From Dolomedes plantarius (Eukaryota > Arthropoda > Arachnida > Araneae > Dolomedidae): DNA of 64,000 nucleotides. The stretch spans positions 67,226,077 to 67,290,076 of the forward strand of contig OU015497.1 of assembly GCA_907164885.2 (NCBI GenBank), given 5' to 3'. A program made the translations under genes and the position numbers. This document shows positions 48,134 to 58,978 of this stretch, piece by piece (position 1 is the stretch's first letter; the number at the start of each line of letters is the position of its first letter). The notes beneath the pieces were generated by a model. It searched no databases and was not told the origin of the DNA. It was given only the letters and a program-made list of their open reading frames with translations.

Positions 48134-48844
48134 ATGCGAGGGTGAGGAATTTTGGATAAATAATTTTTATGTTTCTTCTGAGGATTCCAGCAGCGACATC
48201 GGAAGGCGCAGATCGAAGGATCGGGAGCTTAACGGAGAGGATAAGAAGTGGATGAGTAGCGGAGGTGAAGGCCAAGTTATCATCAACTTCTGACCGTTTC
48301 AGCGGATATCAACGGACAGCGAAGCGTCGGGAAAAGTGACGCAGACCTCAGCTACTGACCGTTACAACGGAGCGTCGAGAAAAGTGAAACAGAGCTGCGG
48401 AAACAAAGCAGAGGATGTTTGTGATGACGAAAGGATACCTGTAAGGATCTCGATGTCGTCTGACAAAGTAGGGTGCATGAATTGTTACTCGTTTGTCCCT
48501 CATATTCTGTTCATGGCTAAGTTGATTTTGGGTGCTTAGGAACGCGTGCGTTAGGTTAATTTTTTCTTTCTCTACAGAAATTTTAAGATTTTATGTTCTT
48601 TTGTATTCTGTGTTCTTGCAGAGGTTAATATTGCTTGCATATAATGATTAATAGTATTAGTGTTTTATATGAAGTAAATTTCTTCTTATTGAGTTAAAAT
48701 TCTCTAAAAGTGCATAGTGTTTTCTGCTTTGAATAATTGTTATTTGTGGAAGGGATATTTGTTTAGTGTAGGAAAAAGCTAAGAGCTGTTTTCTGGATTT
48801 TATTTTGTTTTCGCTCGTGTATTGTAAATTAACATTCGGGAGGA

Positions 48845-50248
48845 ATGTCTTTTTTAAATACAGCGAGGAAAACGGATCTCGTGCAATTGGCTTGCGAGAT
48901 GGGTGAGGTAGTCACCGAGGAAATGTACAAATTGCAAATAATTAAAATTATTAAGGGAGGGGAAAACTATGCGGAAACTTTGGCTAAAGAATCGTTGGAA
49001 ACGATTGTGGAAGACAGGAAGGAACGAGAACGACAGAAAATAGAGAGTCAGAAATTAGAGAGAGAAGAAAGGGCACGGGCATGGAGTCAGGAATTAGAGA
49101 GAGAACAAATAGCTCGGAACCACGAGTTAGAGTTAATGAAGTTAGAAATACAACTTGTTCAAGGGGAAAACGATAGGTTACGGTTGGATAGAAGTAGCAC
49201 GAATAGTGTGGAATCTCTATCCAGTGAGACGGGGTCTCATGTCCTGGTACACCAGGGAGATTCTGGGACTAGGCGGAAAGAATTTGCGCTGGAAGGTGAC
49301 AGGTTTTGGGCGGCTAAGGGGCGCAGTTACGCTTTCGAACCACGGGGTGGGACGATAGCGGGGAACAATGAAAGCGTCAGAATAGCCGGGGAGCCCAGGA
49401 AAGAATTTTCGCAAGAACGTAATTCGGACTATTGCATTTGCGGCGCGAAGGATCACTCTAAGAGGGATTGCCCAAAAGTTAATAAAGAGGGGAACCACAA
49501 AAAGACGAATAAGGTGGCTAGAATTAATGTAGCTAAAGAGTTGCAAGAGGAAAATGAAAACGCAAGCGTAGAAACTATATCGAACGCTGAAAAAATTGAG
49601 GATTCGGAACATGTAGAAGTAGCAAGGGTGGATTTGTTCCAAAGGAAGGAAAAGGTGCTTTGCTATGGGAAACTACAAAGGGTAAAGGTAAAAATAAATG
49701 GAAAGGCAATAGAGGTGTTACTTGATTCAGGCTGTGATATAACGGTCGTAAGGAAGGATGTTTTGGAAATGGGAAATACGGAAGGGTTATCAAGTATATA
49801 TTTGAAAGCCGTATTTGTTCCACCAGTAAGATGCCCACTAGTTAAAGCGAGTCTAGCATTAGATGAGGGTGAGCATACTTTATCCATTCCTACGGAGATT
49901 ATTTGCGCGGTAGCGGTACAAATGGAAGACCAGATGTTGTTTCCACCTCAGATTTTCGAGACATTAGGGGGAGAAAATATCACGCTAACCTGTTTAAACA
50001 ATGAGACAGAGGTGAACCTCAGTATTGAAGCTAGCGGGGAAGAAAAACAAAGGGGAGCGATTCTCGGAAAGGAACGTTCGGCGCAGAGTAAAACCCTTTC
50101 GACTGAAGGAGAAGAGGTAATTTCGGAATCGGACAGATTTCTTCGCGAACAAGAGAACTGTCAGCAGATCGGAAAATTGTGGGATTTCGCTAAGAGAGGA
50201 AAGGGGGATAATTTCATCCGTAACAAATTGCTTTATCACCGAGACTAA
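48845..50248 (+). CDS. Gag-protease fusion protein, capsid deleted (467 aa)
   Basis: The N-terminus (3-45, RKTDLVQLACEMGE...LQIIKII) is the same kind of SAP-like helical segment that opens the Gag at 28054. A Glu/Arg-rich coiled coil follows (about 55-115). The capsid/SCAN-like region expected next is absent. A damaged zinc knuckle is at 197-209 (CICGAKDHSKRDC: only one residue separates the first two Cys instead of two). Protease has a DSG catalytic triplet (Asp294, LLDSGCDITVV). The last 40 residues (REQENCQQIGKLW...FIRNKLLYHRD) match the linker normally found in front of an integrase zinc domain, then a stop. The frame is open, but loss of capsid, the altered knuckle and the missing Pol enzymes make it non-autonomous. 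The leader is ~730 bp. Confidence 0.8.
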   Translation: MSFLNTARKTDLVQLACEMGEVVTEEMYKLQIIKIIKGGENYAETLAKESLETIVEDRKERERQKIESQKLEREERARAWSQELEREQIARNHELELMKLEIQLVQGENDRLRLDRSSTNSVESLSSETGSHVLVHQGDSGTRRKEFALEGDRFWAAKGRSYAFEPRGGTIAGNNESVRIAGEPRKEFSQERNSDYCICGAKDHSKRDCPKVNKEGNHKKTNKVARINVAKELQEENENASVETISNAEKIEDSEHVEVARVDLFQRKEKVLCYGKLQRVKVKINGKAIEVLLDSGCDITVVRKDVLEMGNTEGLSSIYLKAVFVPPVRCPLVKASLALDEGEHTLSIPTEIICAVAVQMEDQMLFPPQIFETLGGENITLTCLNNETEVNLSIEASGEEKQRGAILGKERSAQSKTLSTEGEEVISESDRFLREQENCQQIGKLWDFAKRGKGDNFIRNKLLYHRD

Positions 50249-50404
50249 GTTAAGGTGAAAATGAAAAGGAGTACGAAATACTCCGGGGGACAGCATAGGG
50301 GTTTCTGAAAATTTTGGAAACAAAGAGAAGGGCAGAATTTTGTTAAAGCAAAGTTTAAGGGTTCTGTTGGGTTACGGATACCTAGTGATAGGTTTCCTAC
50401 GAGG

Positions 50405-50495
50405 AGTCAGACCAGGTGGGACTACACCATATCTCACAGGCCAGACGCACTGCACAAGGCCGCCGATGCCATATCAAGGCTCGCGGGTGAGGAAT
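50405..50495 (+). pseudogene. RNase H C-terminal remnant
   Basis: A plus-strand frame reads RWDYTISHRPDALHKAADAI then SRLAG, which corresponds to the end of Ty3-type RNase H (the HRPG...ADALSR motif), with Gly changed to Asp. It is cut off from any upstream polymerase, and only ~420 bp separate it from the 3' LTR. Confidence 0.75.
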
Positions 50496-50913
50496 AATGT
50501 AGTAGTTTTTTTTTATCTTGTAAAGTTAGGTATGTGTAAATATAATTCAGCTATTTTATAGCATAAGTTAATTTGTGTAAGTTTTCTGTGTTTTGAATAT
50601 TTTTTTTTTGGTTAAATGTAATGTTAATGTATTTCAGTATATATTATTTAAATGCGTCCTGATAAGATTTAGCTATTTAGTTTAGAGTCGACAGAGGATT
50701 ATAGTAAAGTTCATTTTGTATATTCTATGCTTCGCTATCGTGAATCATTCATCTTGAGGAGCGATAAGCATGTTTACTTTTCCCTAGCACCTAGCCATGA
50801 ACGGGTAGGCAGGGGGGAACGTGTGTCAATTCCGTCACCAGCAGCCGGCTGACAGTGTTGGATGTTTGAAATTTTGCCTGTTGGCAGGCAAATTTTCAAG
50901 TTAGCGGTGGGCA
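50496..50913 (+). other. 3' non-coding region of the element
   Basis: Non-coding. The last bases before the LTR (TAGCGGTGGGCA) are moderately purine-rich and may be the polypurine primer. Confidence 0.5.
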
Positions 50914-51433
50914 TGTAACGTCCAGGAAACGTGCCCGCGAGAAAAGTTGAGTTTTGCACGTTTAACCAATATTGTGTGATAATTATTATATTTTATCCCA
51001 CGTGCCGGCATTCATATAAATTACTATTTTTCAGTGTGACGTAATGTCATTTGCATGCTTGGTTTTCATTTTATTTTTTTGTTACGTTACAAGTACTGTG
51101 TGGCAACTTTGATAGATTTTGCTGAGTTTTGAGATATACGATGTACTCGGTGAGAAGAGGTTGTAATAGTGCTTTGATGTTCTGATGAATTTGTTAAATT
51201 TTAAATAAAAAAATGTTTGTATAAAGTTTTGATGTTCAATTTGAAAAGAATCTTGTGAAACCGAGTCAACACCCTCACTGCATGTGGAACCCAAAAAGGA
51301 TATCGCCCCATTAACTTAGGCGGGTGATTTTTTACAATATCGACTACTCCATACTCGGAGATTGAAAAAGAAAAACCCCTCGGAAAACTTGTGAATATCT
51401 GATATTGCGTCCTTGGACCAAGTACGGTGGTAT

Positions 51434-51437
<4 letters not shown>
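50914..51437 (+). repeat. 3' LTR
   Basis: Same length as 47587-48110, with six visible substitutions, for example CACGTTTC versus CACGTTTA near the left end and ACGATGG versus ACGGTGG near the right end. Confidence 0.92.

Positions 51438-51467
<30 letters not shown>
51438..51467. repeat. (TA)n followed by T and G runs
   Basis: A TA tract then TTTTTTTT and GGGGGGGGGG, inside the Helitron-like copy. Confidence 0.93.
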
Positions 51468-51470
<3 letters not shown>

Positions 51471-51612
51471 TTTTGGGGGGGGGGCATCAGTTGCATACAT
51501 TTACCGTTGTATTTATTATATTTTTTTTGCTTTTTTTTGGCATCAATTGCATGCATTGACAGTTGTATTTAATTTGAATGTACTCCTTAGTGAAGCACGG
51601 GTATTCAGATAG

Positions 51613-52483
51613 TTCACTAATATAGACGGACCTAAACTCAGCCATATGAATAAATTGCACTTATGTATGGATATTTAATTCAATTCCCGAATTTTCTGTA
51701 TTAACTCTGTCGCTACACAGAGTTAATAGACACTGTCTAACTTTCTGTATATTCTGTCGCTAGGACGCAGCAATATGAACGAAACAACGCACAATGTGAT
51801 CCTCAGTAGTGGGCACATTACGTCACACGGTTCTTGAATGAGGCGTTCTCCATCTGTCGGGTTATGGGGGACAAATGACCTTCAATCCCGTTTTCTCATC
51901 AGATTTCTATGTTTTACTTTACATACCACAAGAGTATGATTAATATTATTTTTTACTACATTTAAGTCACTTAGAATTCACAAATAAGTATTTTTTGGAA
52001 GAATAAGACTTGTTTATCAAAAAATTCTTCAAAAATGCTAGAACTTTTCAAAATTCTCCATGCGCATTTTCTTCTGATTTCTTTCAAATTTCTTAGGATT
52101 GTAAATAGAAGTATTTGTCATAGAACTATGCATAGCTCATTGAAACGACAAATATTTTTCAAATTTATTCACTATGAGATAAATTGAAAACAAGCAAAAA
52201 CATAAAAAAACTGGCAGAACAAAAAAAAAACAAACTATTTAAGACTTTACATTCATTAAGGAAAAAATATTCAGTACCCAATTATGTTTATATATACATC
52301 GCAAACTTATATATTTTCTAAATTTTCAAATGATATGGAATTTTTATGGAAAATTTTGTAAAATGTTAACATTTTTGAAAAAAAAAAAAGAAAACTGACG
52401 AAAAAAATCCTTATTTTAAATTCTAAGGGTCTTCAACGTAGTAAAATACTGTTAATTATCCTCATTCTGTAAACAGACTTAAG
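51613..52483. other. AT-rich spacer, nothing recognised
   Basis: Several A runs near 52220 and 52380. No gene or element ends were recognised. Confidence 0.4.
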
Positions 52484-53040
52484 TTGAAAGTTAAAATATT
52501 CGAGGTGGAAAGGTCTCTTGCGCCCTTAACTCGGAAAACAACCGTATATGGGACATTGAAAATCCCTTTGAAACTCACCAAACACCATTTCATGAAAAAA
52601 GAGTGTGCTGTCCGCGATGTGTCGGTTGCGGATAATAAGCCCCATTATTTTAACACTGATATGTATTTGGATCTTTTTGAGCAATTCTTTAATCAGCTGG
52701 ATAATCGAGAGGTTAACGGAAGATTACTTTCAGTGAGATGGAGCAATGTGTCACACATCGGCAGGGAGCATAGTGGAAACTGAGTCTTTCAACGGCAACA
52801 GAGTCATTTCAGAAGGGTCTTTGGCCACCGCGTTACCCGGATCTGACACAAGACCTTTCTTCCTTTGGGAAAAGTCTATCGGAACAAACCTCGAGCTATG
52901 GCAGATTTGAAGGGAAACATCCAAAGTGATACTGCTGCTATTCCCCTCTATATCCTTGCCAATACGTTGTTCAGGAACATGGAGTGTTGTGTCGAAACGT
53001 GTCTAGCAGAAAATGGAAATCACTTCCATCATCGAATCTA
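52484..53040 (+). pseudogene. Tc1/mariner-superfamily transposase remnant
   Basis: An open stretch ends YFNTDMYLDLFEQFFNQLDN, like the region before the second catalytic Asp in this superfamily. In shifted frames there follow DGAMCHTS (the Asp-Gly-Ala...His-Thr-Ser motif of some mariner relatives), WPPRYPDLT (the WPPRSPDL block), and a tail IPLYILANTLF...CLAENGNHF, typical of the protein's end. Several frameshifts and at least two stops separate them. No inverted repeats were located. The family is not resolved. Confidence 0.6.
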
Positions 53041-54331
53041 AATCAATCGATTACACATACGTCAAGGTATTGCTTCATTCTGTCAAGAGTTATTATAGAA
53101 TATTCTTTCGAGTGACTCACCCAATATAAAAAGAATATTTCCAATGTCACATTTAAAATTACAGTTTAATGATGTATTCGAATTCTAAATTAGAATTTTA
53201 TGGATGTAATCTTCAATAACATAAAATACATTTATTTAATTAGAATAATAATTTTACGAAAAAATCTTTTCTTATTTTGAAAATCATATAATATTAATAA
53301 TTGTTAATTGAATTGAATGAAATTATTTAACTTGAATAAACACACACTTCCTCACCATAAAAAAAAAATTTACCCCAAATAAAACCAAACTATTTTAAAC
53401 CGGAAATTTTTAATCCTTTCTTTTACATTATAAAATATTCATATATGCCATCCGAAATAATATGCATAAAATATAAGTTTACTTTGAATTAGAATTTCTA
53501 ATGTCTGCATGCGCATACTTACTACTGATTTAAATTAATTAACCCACTTTAAGACTTTTGAAAGTAAATTCACTGCTTATAATGAAGATTAACTGTTAAT
53601 CGAAAACTTTGCCTTTTCTCATTGTTCCCAGGCGATGTTTCCCGGTGAAACAGGTCAATAGTCTTAACGATTTAGTGTAATTATCCACTTCAACAGCGAT
53701 ATTCACTTAGTAAAATTACCGGCTTTCATTCCAGCTGCACCATATACTTTGTCTCATTCGTACTCTAAAACTTGTGGCTTCCACATAATGGTGCCGTTTC
53801 TCATACTTTCAAATTTATTCAAATTTATGGTCAGGGGCATTTGCAGTAGTAATTTGAATAATATAACTACAAATATTTATTTTTGTTTTCGTTTATTTTA
53901 CTATGTGTTTATTTCCGAAGTTCCTGAATATGTCTTTCACCTACAAATAGTAAAAATGATCAATAACGGTGCAGAAAATTTTATCGCCATATATTGATTA
54001 TGTAAATGAGGTGCTATTTATAATACACGTTCAAGTGTTTTAGAAGGTGCGAATAACATTAATCTAATGGCTTGAAAATTTAATATGAAGATTCATATTA
54101 GGTATACAGATTATATGTGCTGACAAATGTAACATCTAAATGCAAATTTAGCAGAGAGGAAAATTGAAGCAACCTTTAAACCTAACACATTCTTGTGATT
54201 TTCAAATTTTGTATTACAAACAAATTGGAGTAATAGTCGGTTTTGTTTAATTTTTTGAATTTAGAAAATTTTTGCCACTTACATTCAAACGCATATATGT
54301 ATAAAAGCATACATACATACATACATACATA
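53041..54331. other. AT-rich spacer, nothing recognised
   Basis: An 82-codon plus-strand frame (53749-53997) is hydrophobic and unremarkable. A (CATA)n tract lies at 54307-54330 just before the Tigger-like element. Confidence 0.4.
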
Positions 54332-54333
54332 TA

Positions 54334-55292
54334 CAGTGGTACCTCGACTTATGAGTTTTTCTATATACGAGCATTCTCTCGGTAGATTTTTTGTTTCGAG
54401 TTACGAGCTAAAATTCGGGTTACGAGCAAACTTCAGATATCCCACCGCTAGTTTGAGCAGCGAATTCCATGCTACGTGCTCATTAAATGAGAACACAATA
54501 AGCAGATAATATTTACAACCTTTATGTACAATTATTATACAATTGTATACATATTATTCTGAGACTACTATCAAGTCTTAAACCGAGAGATTAACACTCA
54601 ACATTCATTACCACCCGGGGCAGCTTGCTCTGCCCAAACTTGAGTCGCTCTCTGAAACCGAATAGCGCCCAAACTCTCTCGCAGAGAGATAGCTTCAATT
54701 CCCTCCCCCACACTGGAACTCCCCATGGGGTCTCGGGGATGGGATGACCTTGGGCCTAGGATCGCAAGCTCTCCCACTTTCAGAGATTCTGAGAACAGAT
54801 TCTGAGAAAATGTTCTTCGGATTCTGAAAGAAAAATCTGGAATTTACAGCCACAGTGAACGATGCAAAAATCGTCCAGCTTCCGTGTCTCACTCATTCAC
54901 TTTAAGAGAGTAGCTGGTAATAAAAGCGAAAGTGAGGAAAGCGGGGAGAAAAGGTCAAAAATCAACGAATAAGATTTAATTTTTCAGATCAGCCTTCCTC
55001 CTCCTCTTCTATCAGCATCTTCAAGTCTGATCTCCAAGGTAAATGTTGTACATTACACTTAATAAAACAAATTTATTGCAGTACATTCTATTTTATTGCG
55101 TTTTTATACAATGTTCGTCGTTTATAAGCACAGTTTTCTTATTTAAAAATATGTAACAAAAAATTGCGGTGTTTTGGGGGAGCCCGGAACGAATTAATGG
55201 CATTTCCATTCATTTCAATGGGGCAATTTGATTCGAGATACGAGTGTTTCGCGTTACGAGCTCCGTCATGGAACGAATTAAACTCGTAAGTC

Positions 55293-55296
<4 letters not shown>
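54334..55296. mobile_element. Non-autonomous Tigger-like (TcMar) element
   Basis: The left end is CAGTGGTACCTCGACTTATG. The right end in complement reads CATCGACTTACGAGTTTAAT, so it lacks about nine of the outer bases (GGTACCACT). Subterminal ACGAG-rich stretches occur at both sides. CAGTGGTACCTCGACTTACG is a known type of pogo/Tigger terminus, and TA dinucleotides border both ends. The interior (54590-54960) is GC-richer and non-coding. Confidence 0.75.

Positions 55297-55336
<40 letters not shown>
55297..55336. repeat. (TA)n between two elements
   Basis: 40 bp of TA join the Tigger-like element to the Tc1 at 55337. Confidence 0.95.
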
Positions 55337-55339
<3 letters not shown>

Positions 55340-56871
55340 TGCTTGACAATTGCTAATTATCAACTGGTTTTTCCAACTAGCATTCCCGACAGCAGACTAA
55401 TCACAGTAAAATGGAACGCAGAGGGCGTAATACGGCAGGACCTGTTATCTGTATAAAAGGCAGTGCACGAAAACTCTTTATTCATTCGAAAATTCATGAA
55501 GTTAGGTGTTTCACGAAAATAGTGCAGTAGAAGTTATTTCTGTGGAAGCTATTTCTGTGAAAATTAGTGTGGTGTGGCTATAATTAAGTTGAAAATGTCT
55601 GCAAGACAAACATTTGAGTGCGTACGATGGTGGACGAGCAGTTGAACGGCTCAAAGCATGACAAAGTGTCACTACTGTAGCCAGAATAATGGGAGTGGCA
55701 AAAATGTCATACCGCGATTTTAAAAGGCCACTGAAGGTGGAAATGCTATGCGAAAGCATGTCGGTGGTCGTGGAAGGAACACCACACCTCAAGAGGATCG
55801 ATATGAATCCCTAGTGGCGAAAAGGAACAGACATCTCGCTCCTAGTCAGATAGCTGCAGACCTTGCAACCGCTACCGGTACAAATATATGAGACTGAACC
55901 ATTTCTAGGCTATTAAATCAGGTTAGTTTGTATGCACGGAAGACTGTTCAAAGTATCCCACTTCAACCACGCCATTGTCGAGAAAGATTACGTTGGTGTA
56001 AGGAACATATTGGTTGGGGTCAGCAAGATTGGTCCAGAGTGATGTTCTCTGACGAATCCCGTTTCACTATGACAAGGGATTCTGGCCACCAGTTAGTGTG
56101 GAGAGAGAGGGGAACACGTTATGCACCACAGAATGTTCAGGACCGTCATCGGTATGGCCAAGGCGTGATGGTGGGGGCAGGCATTATGCACAATAGTAAA
56201 ACACCGCTTCACATCTTTGAGCGAGGTACCGTTACATCGCAGCGGTTTGCATCGCAACGGTTTTGGTGGATCATATTCTTTTTTTAGGGGTGCGGTAGGT
56301 CTTTCTGTTCTGTTTATGGACGACAATGCGTACCCACACAGGACCGCTGAAGTATCGGACACACTAGAAAGTGAAAATATTGAACGTATGACATGGCCTG
56401 CTTACTCTCCTGACCTAAATATTATAGAGCATGCCTGGGATGCACTTGGAAGACGTGTTTCTCAAAGAACTTGCTCTCCCTGTACCATGAAAGAACTGAA
56501 AACGCATTGAGAGAGGAGTGGGACAATTTCCCCCAAGGACTCCTAAATATTTTAGTAGACAGCATGAAAAACAGATGCAAAATGTGCGCTAGTATCCGAG
56601 GAGGTCACACACCTTACTGAGGTACTCATAACTGTTTCATTCTGGCAGGAAGATCCCTTTTTCCTGGCTGTTTGGAAATGCTCCAAAGAGCATCTTTTTT
56701 TTTCGTTTTCTTCTTTTTCCATGTGGCGTAATCTGTACCATATTCCATAATGCACAGTATTAAAAAATGCACAGTATCTCTACTAAATATGTACGAAGTT
56801 TCATTTCTTCAATCAATGTATATTATGAAATATTCCGAGAAATGTGACTGTTCCTTAGCAATTGTCAAGCA

Positions 56872-56874
<3 letters not shown>
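55337..56874 (+). mobile_element. Degenerate Tc1 element
   Basis: The ends are CACTGCTTGACAATTGCTAA on the left and the same in complement on the right. The left flank is TA and the right flank TG, so one side has mutated. It is about 1.54 kb, with a ruined transposase inside. Confidence 0.88.
55594..56620 (+). pseudogene. Tc1 transposase pseudogene (DD34E type)
   Basis: The start Met near 55594 (MSARQTF) loses frame almost at once. Pieces of the DNA-binding region (LSAYDGGRAVERLKA, then stop) are visible. The middle part is better kept: LQPRHCRERLRWCKEHIGWG, then the first catalytic Asp in FSDESRFTM. A stop and frameshift occur near 56286, after which the frame resumes with MDDNAYPHRTAEV and SPDLNIIEHAW; 34 residues separate the second Asp and the Glu. 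The C-terminal end returns in yet another frame and finishes GGHTPY near 56617. All three catalytic residues survive, but the reading frame does not. Confidence 0.88.

Positions 56875-56952
<78 letters not shown>
56875..56952. repeat. (TA)n between two Tc1 elements
   Basis: About 76 bp of TA separate the Tc1 elements at 55337 and 56953. Confidence 0.97.
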
Positions 56953-56956
<4 letters not shown>

Positions 56957-58220
56957 TGAAGTACAAAATAATACGAACACCTGTGAAAAAGTATGACGTA
57001 TTTCACACCTACAGTACAGCCGCGCCACCTGCGACAGAAGTCTGCCACCTAGTGAGCGTGAAGAGGAAGGTATCAGTCTCTCAACAGCAGTCACCTACGT
57101 TGCATGCTTCTATCGAACTGTCTGTGATAACTTGAAATGTCAGACCTGTCAGAGTTCCAAAGAGGAATGATAGTTGGAGCACGTTTAAGTGGAGCATCGG
57201 TTACGGAAACAGCAAACCTTTTGGGGTTTGCAAGGAGTAAGGTATCAGCCGTTATGACAGCGTACACGAAAGAGGGTAAGACGACGTCTTCAAAGCACAA
57301 AAGTGGCCGAAAGTCCAAGCTTGCTGATAGGGATAGACGGGTCTTGAAGCACGTAGTAGCCCGAAAGCACAAGCAATCGTTATCCGAGATAACATCCGAA
57401 ATGAACGGTCATCTCCAGGACCCCGTTTCAACAAAAACTGTCAAAAGGAAAATTCATGCTGCGAACATTTATGGCAGAGTGGCAATTCGTAAACCCTTGG
57501 TGACAGCAACTAATGCTTTCAAGCGACGCCAATGGTGCAGAGATCACAAAGGCTGGTCCCCACAGCAATGGCAACTGGTAATATGGTCAGATTAATCGTC
57601 ATTCACCCTATTTCAGACGACCGAACGTGTTTATGTCTGGAGAATGTCCAAAGAAGCGTTTCATCCTGAATGCCTCTTGCCGATTGTGAAGCATGGGGGT
57701 GGCTCCATTATGGTATGGTGTGCGATATCTTGGCGCGGTCTTGGGCCACTTGTTATTCTGCATGGGAGGATCAAATCCAATCACTATCTAAGCGTTCTAG
57801 GGGATCGTGTCCATCCTTTTGTCCAGACTGTATTACCTGGAGAGCAACCGCTTTATGAATACGACAACGCCCCTATCCACACTGCTAGGTGTGTTCAAGA
57901 ATGGTTCGAAGAGCATGGCGATGCAGTTGAACATCTCGCCTGGCCCCTTCAGTCTCCGGACTTGAATATTATTGAACATTTATGGCAATATTTGGAGTCC
58001 AAACTTCGTTCCCGATTTCCACCTCCATCCGGACTTTCGGAATTAGAGACCGCTCTGCAGGAGGAATGGCTTAATATTCCTTTAAATATTGTCCATGACC
58101 TTTATGCATCTATCCCACGTCGCATTAAATTTGTACTTCAGTCAAAGGGTGCTCCAACCCCCTATTAATAAAGATTTTCCATTATTTCACAGGTGTTCGT
58201 ATTATTTTGTCCACCATCTG
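56953..58220 (+). mobile_element. Tc1-related DD36E transposon, single nonsense mutation
   Basis: 1268 bp with TA on each side. The inverted repeats begin CAGATG and share ACAAAATAATACGAACACC and TGTGAAA. They differ from the Tc1 elements at 30165 and 55337. One transposase fills the interior, interrupted only by one stop codon. Confidence 0.9.
57137..58168 (+). pseudogene. DD36E transposase with one in-frame stop
   Basis: From Met at 57137 to the stop at 58168 the same frame holds 343 codons, normal for Tc1-like transposases. The only defect that I see is TAA at codon 153 (57593-57595), right after Asp152 of the first catalytic motif. The residue there is Glu in relatives (SDES), so a single GAA-to-TAA change would explain it. 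N-terminal helix-turn-helix blocks (FQRGMIVGARLSGASVTETA) and a GRKSKL linker are intact. The second Asp is 243 (EYDNAPIH) and the Glu is 280 (NIIEHLW), with 36 residues between, not the 34 of classical Tc1. DD36E spacing is known for the Incomer group. The copy is very young in decay terms. Confidence 0.92.
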
Positions 58221-58815
58221 TATATATAGATATATTAAATATCCTATAATAATACTTCCACACCAGTTTTAATTATATTACATGGATTCTCTACTTTTAA
58301 TAGTTTCTTTCCCCTTTAATAACTTCTCAAGTTTTTCGCCTTATTGTACCACAGATATCACATGGGCAATGGAAACGAATTTTTCTTTTTTTGTTGAACT
58401 GCTGACTTAGAGATTTTATATGTAATGAAACGAACACCATTATCCATTGTGTCTGCTCTTTGTAAATATGTAAATTGTGATGTTTGAAATTCAGCCTGTC
58501 AGTATGACATAATGTAATATTTGCTAGATTCCTGCACCTAAGATTGTTTGCACGCGTGATATTTCATTTTGTATTATTCGCGTGATATTATATTTTCTAT
58601 TATTCGTATTTTACAATAACTGAAGATGGAAACTTCTATATATTTTTAGTAAAATATGATGGAATACGTTTTTAGGTTGTATTTAGGACAAGGAACCAGT
58701 TATGTACAATTTAACTTCGCTGGGATCGCCGAGTAGAGCATCTCCTGAGATCGTCGAGTAGGGCATCTCAGTCTCTTGTGATAAATATCATGCTTTCTAA
58801 TTGTCAATAAATGTT
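58221..58815. other. AT-rich spacer with a small tandem repeat
   Basis: A GATCG(C/T)CGAGTAG(A/G)GCATCTC phrase occurs twice near 58724-58768. No gene was recognised. Confidence 0.4.
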
Positions 58816-58978
58816 TATGGGCCTGTTCACATAGGAGTCCGCTGCGTTGCGTTAAGGAAAAGATGACGTTGAGACTAAAATAAACCAATCATGGGCCTCT
58901 AAACGATTAGCAATGAAATTTTTAACGCCTATGATTGGTTTATTTTCGTCTCAACGTCAACTTTGCCTTAACGCACTG
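58816..58978. mobile_element. PIF/Harbinger-like MITE, right end truncated
   Basis: The left end GGGCCTGTTCACATAGGAGT and the internal hairpin arms (AACCAATCATGGG.../...CCTATGATTGGTT) match the complete copy at 61546. The right arm stops at CCTTAACGCA where the LINE sequence begins, so about 30 bp of the right end are missing. Confidence 0.75.

Larger units (their letters stand above)
47587..51437 (+). mobile_element. Non-autonomous Ty3/gypsy (Gmr1-like) derivative
   Basis: It is a 3.85-kb element with two 524-bp LTRs differing at six positions by eye (about 1%), a 5-bp ATATA target duplication, a primer site, one long frame and a short RNase H remnant. Capsid, reverse transcriptase and integrase are missing. 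The order of what remains is protease, then a pre-integrase linker, then the end of RNase H close to the 3' LTR. In ordinary Ty3/gypsy the RNase H end comes before that linker. Gmr1-like elements have integrase ahead of reverse transcriptase, which would explain the order. It could move only with proteins supplied by a relative. Confidence 0.85.
46963..51612 (+). mobile_element. Helitron-like copy split by a Ty3/gypsy insertion
   Basis: It starts A|TCTATACATATAAAACAGTT and shares the CAACGCACA... and AAAGGGTTGAAATTTT phrases with the copies at 7232 and 10687. Its 3' part resumes after the LTR element with GCATCAATTGCATGCATTG and ends CACGGGTATTCAGATAG|T, a mutated version of CAGCTAG|T. The LTR element lies in its internal TA tract. 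Without the insertion the copy is roughly 0.8 kb. Confidence 0.65.

Noticed and set aside
49217..50323. Minus-strand frames opposite the 467-aa Gag-protease
   Set aside because: They overlap a recognisable plus-strand gene and contain no domain.
57593..57595. TAA in the transposase as programmed readthrough or recoding
   Set aside because: The position is Glu in the conserved SDES motif, and a one-base GAA-to-TAA change is the simplest explanation. No recoding signal is visible.
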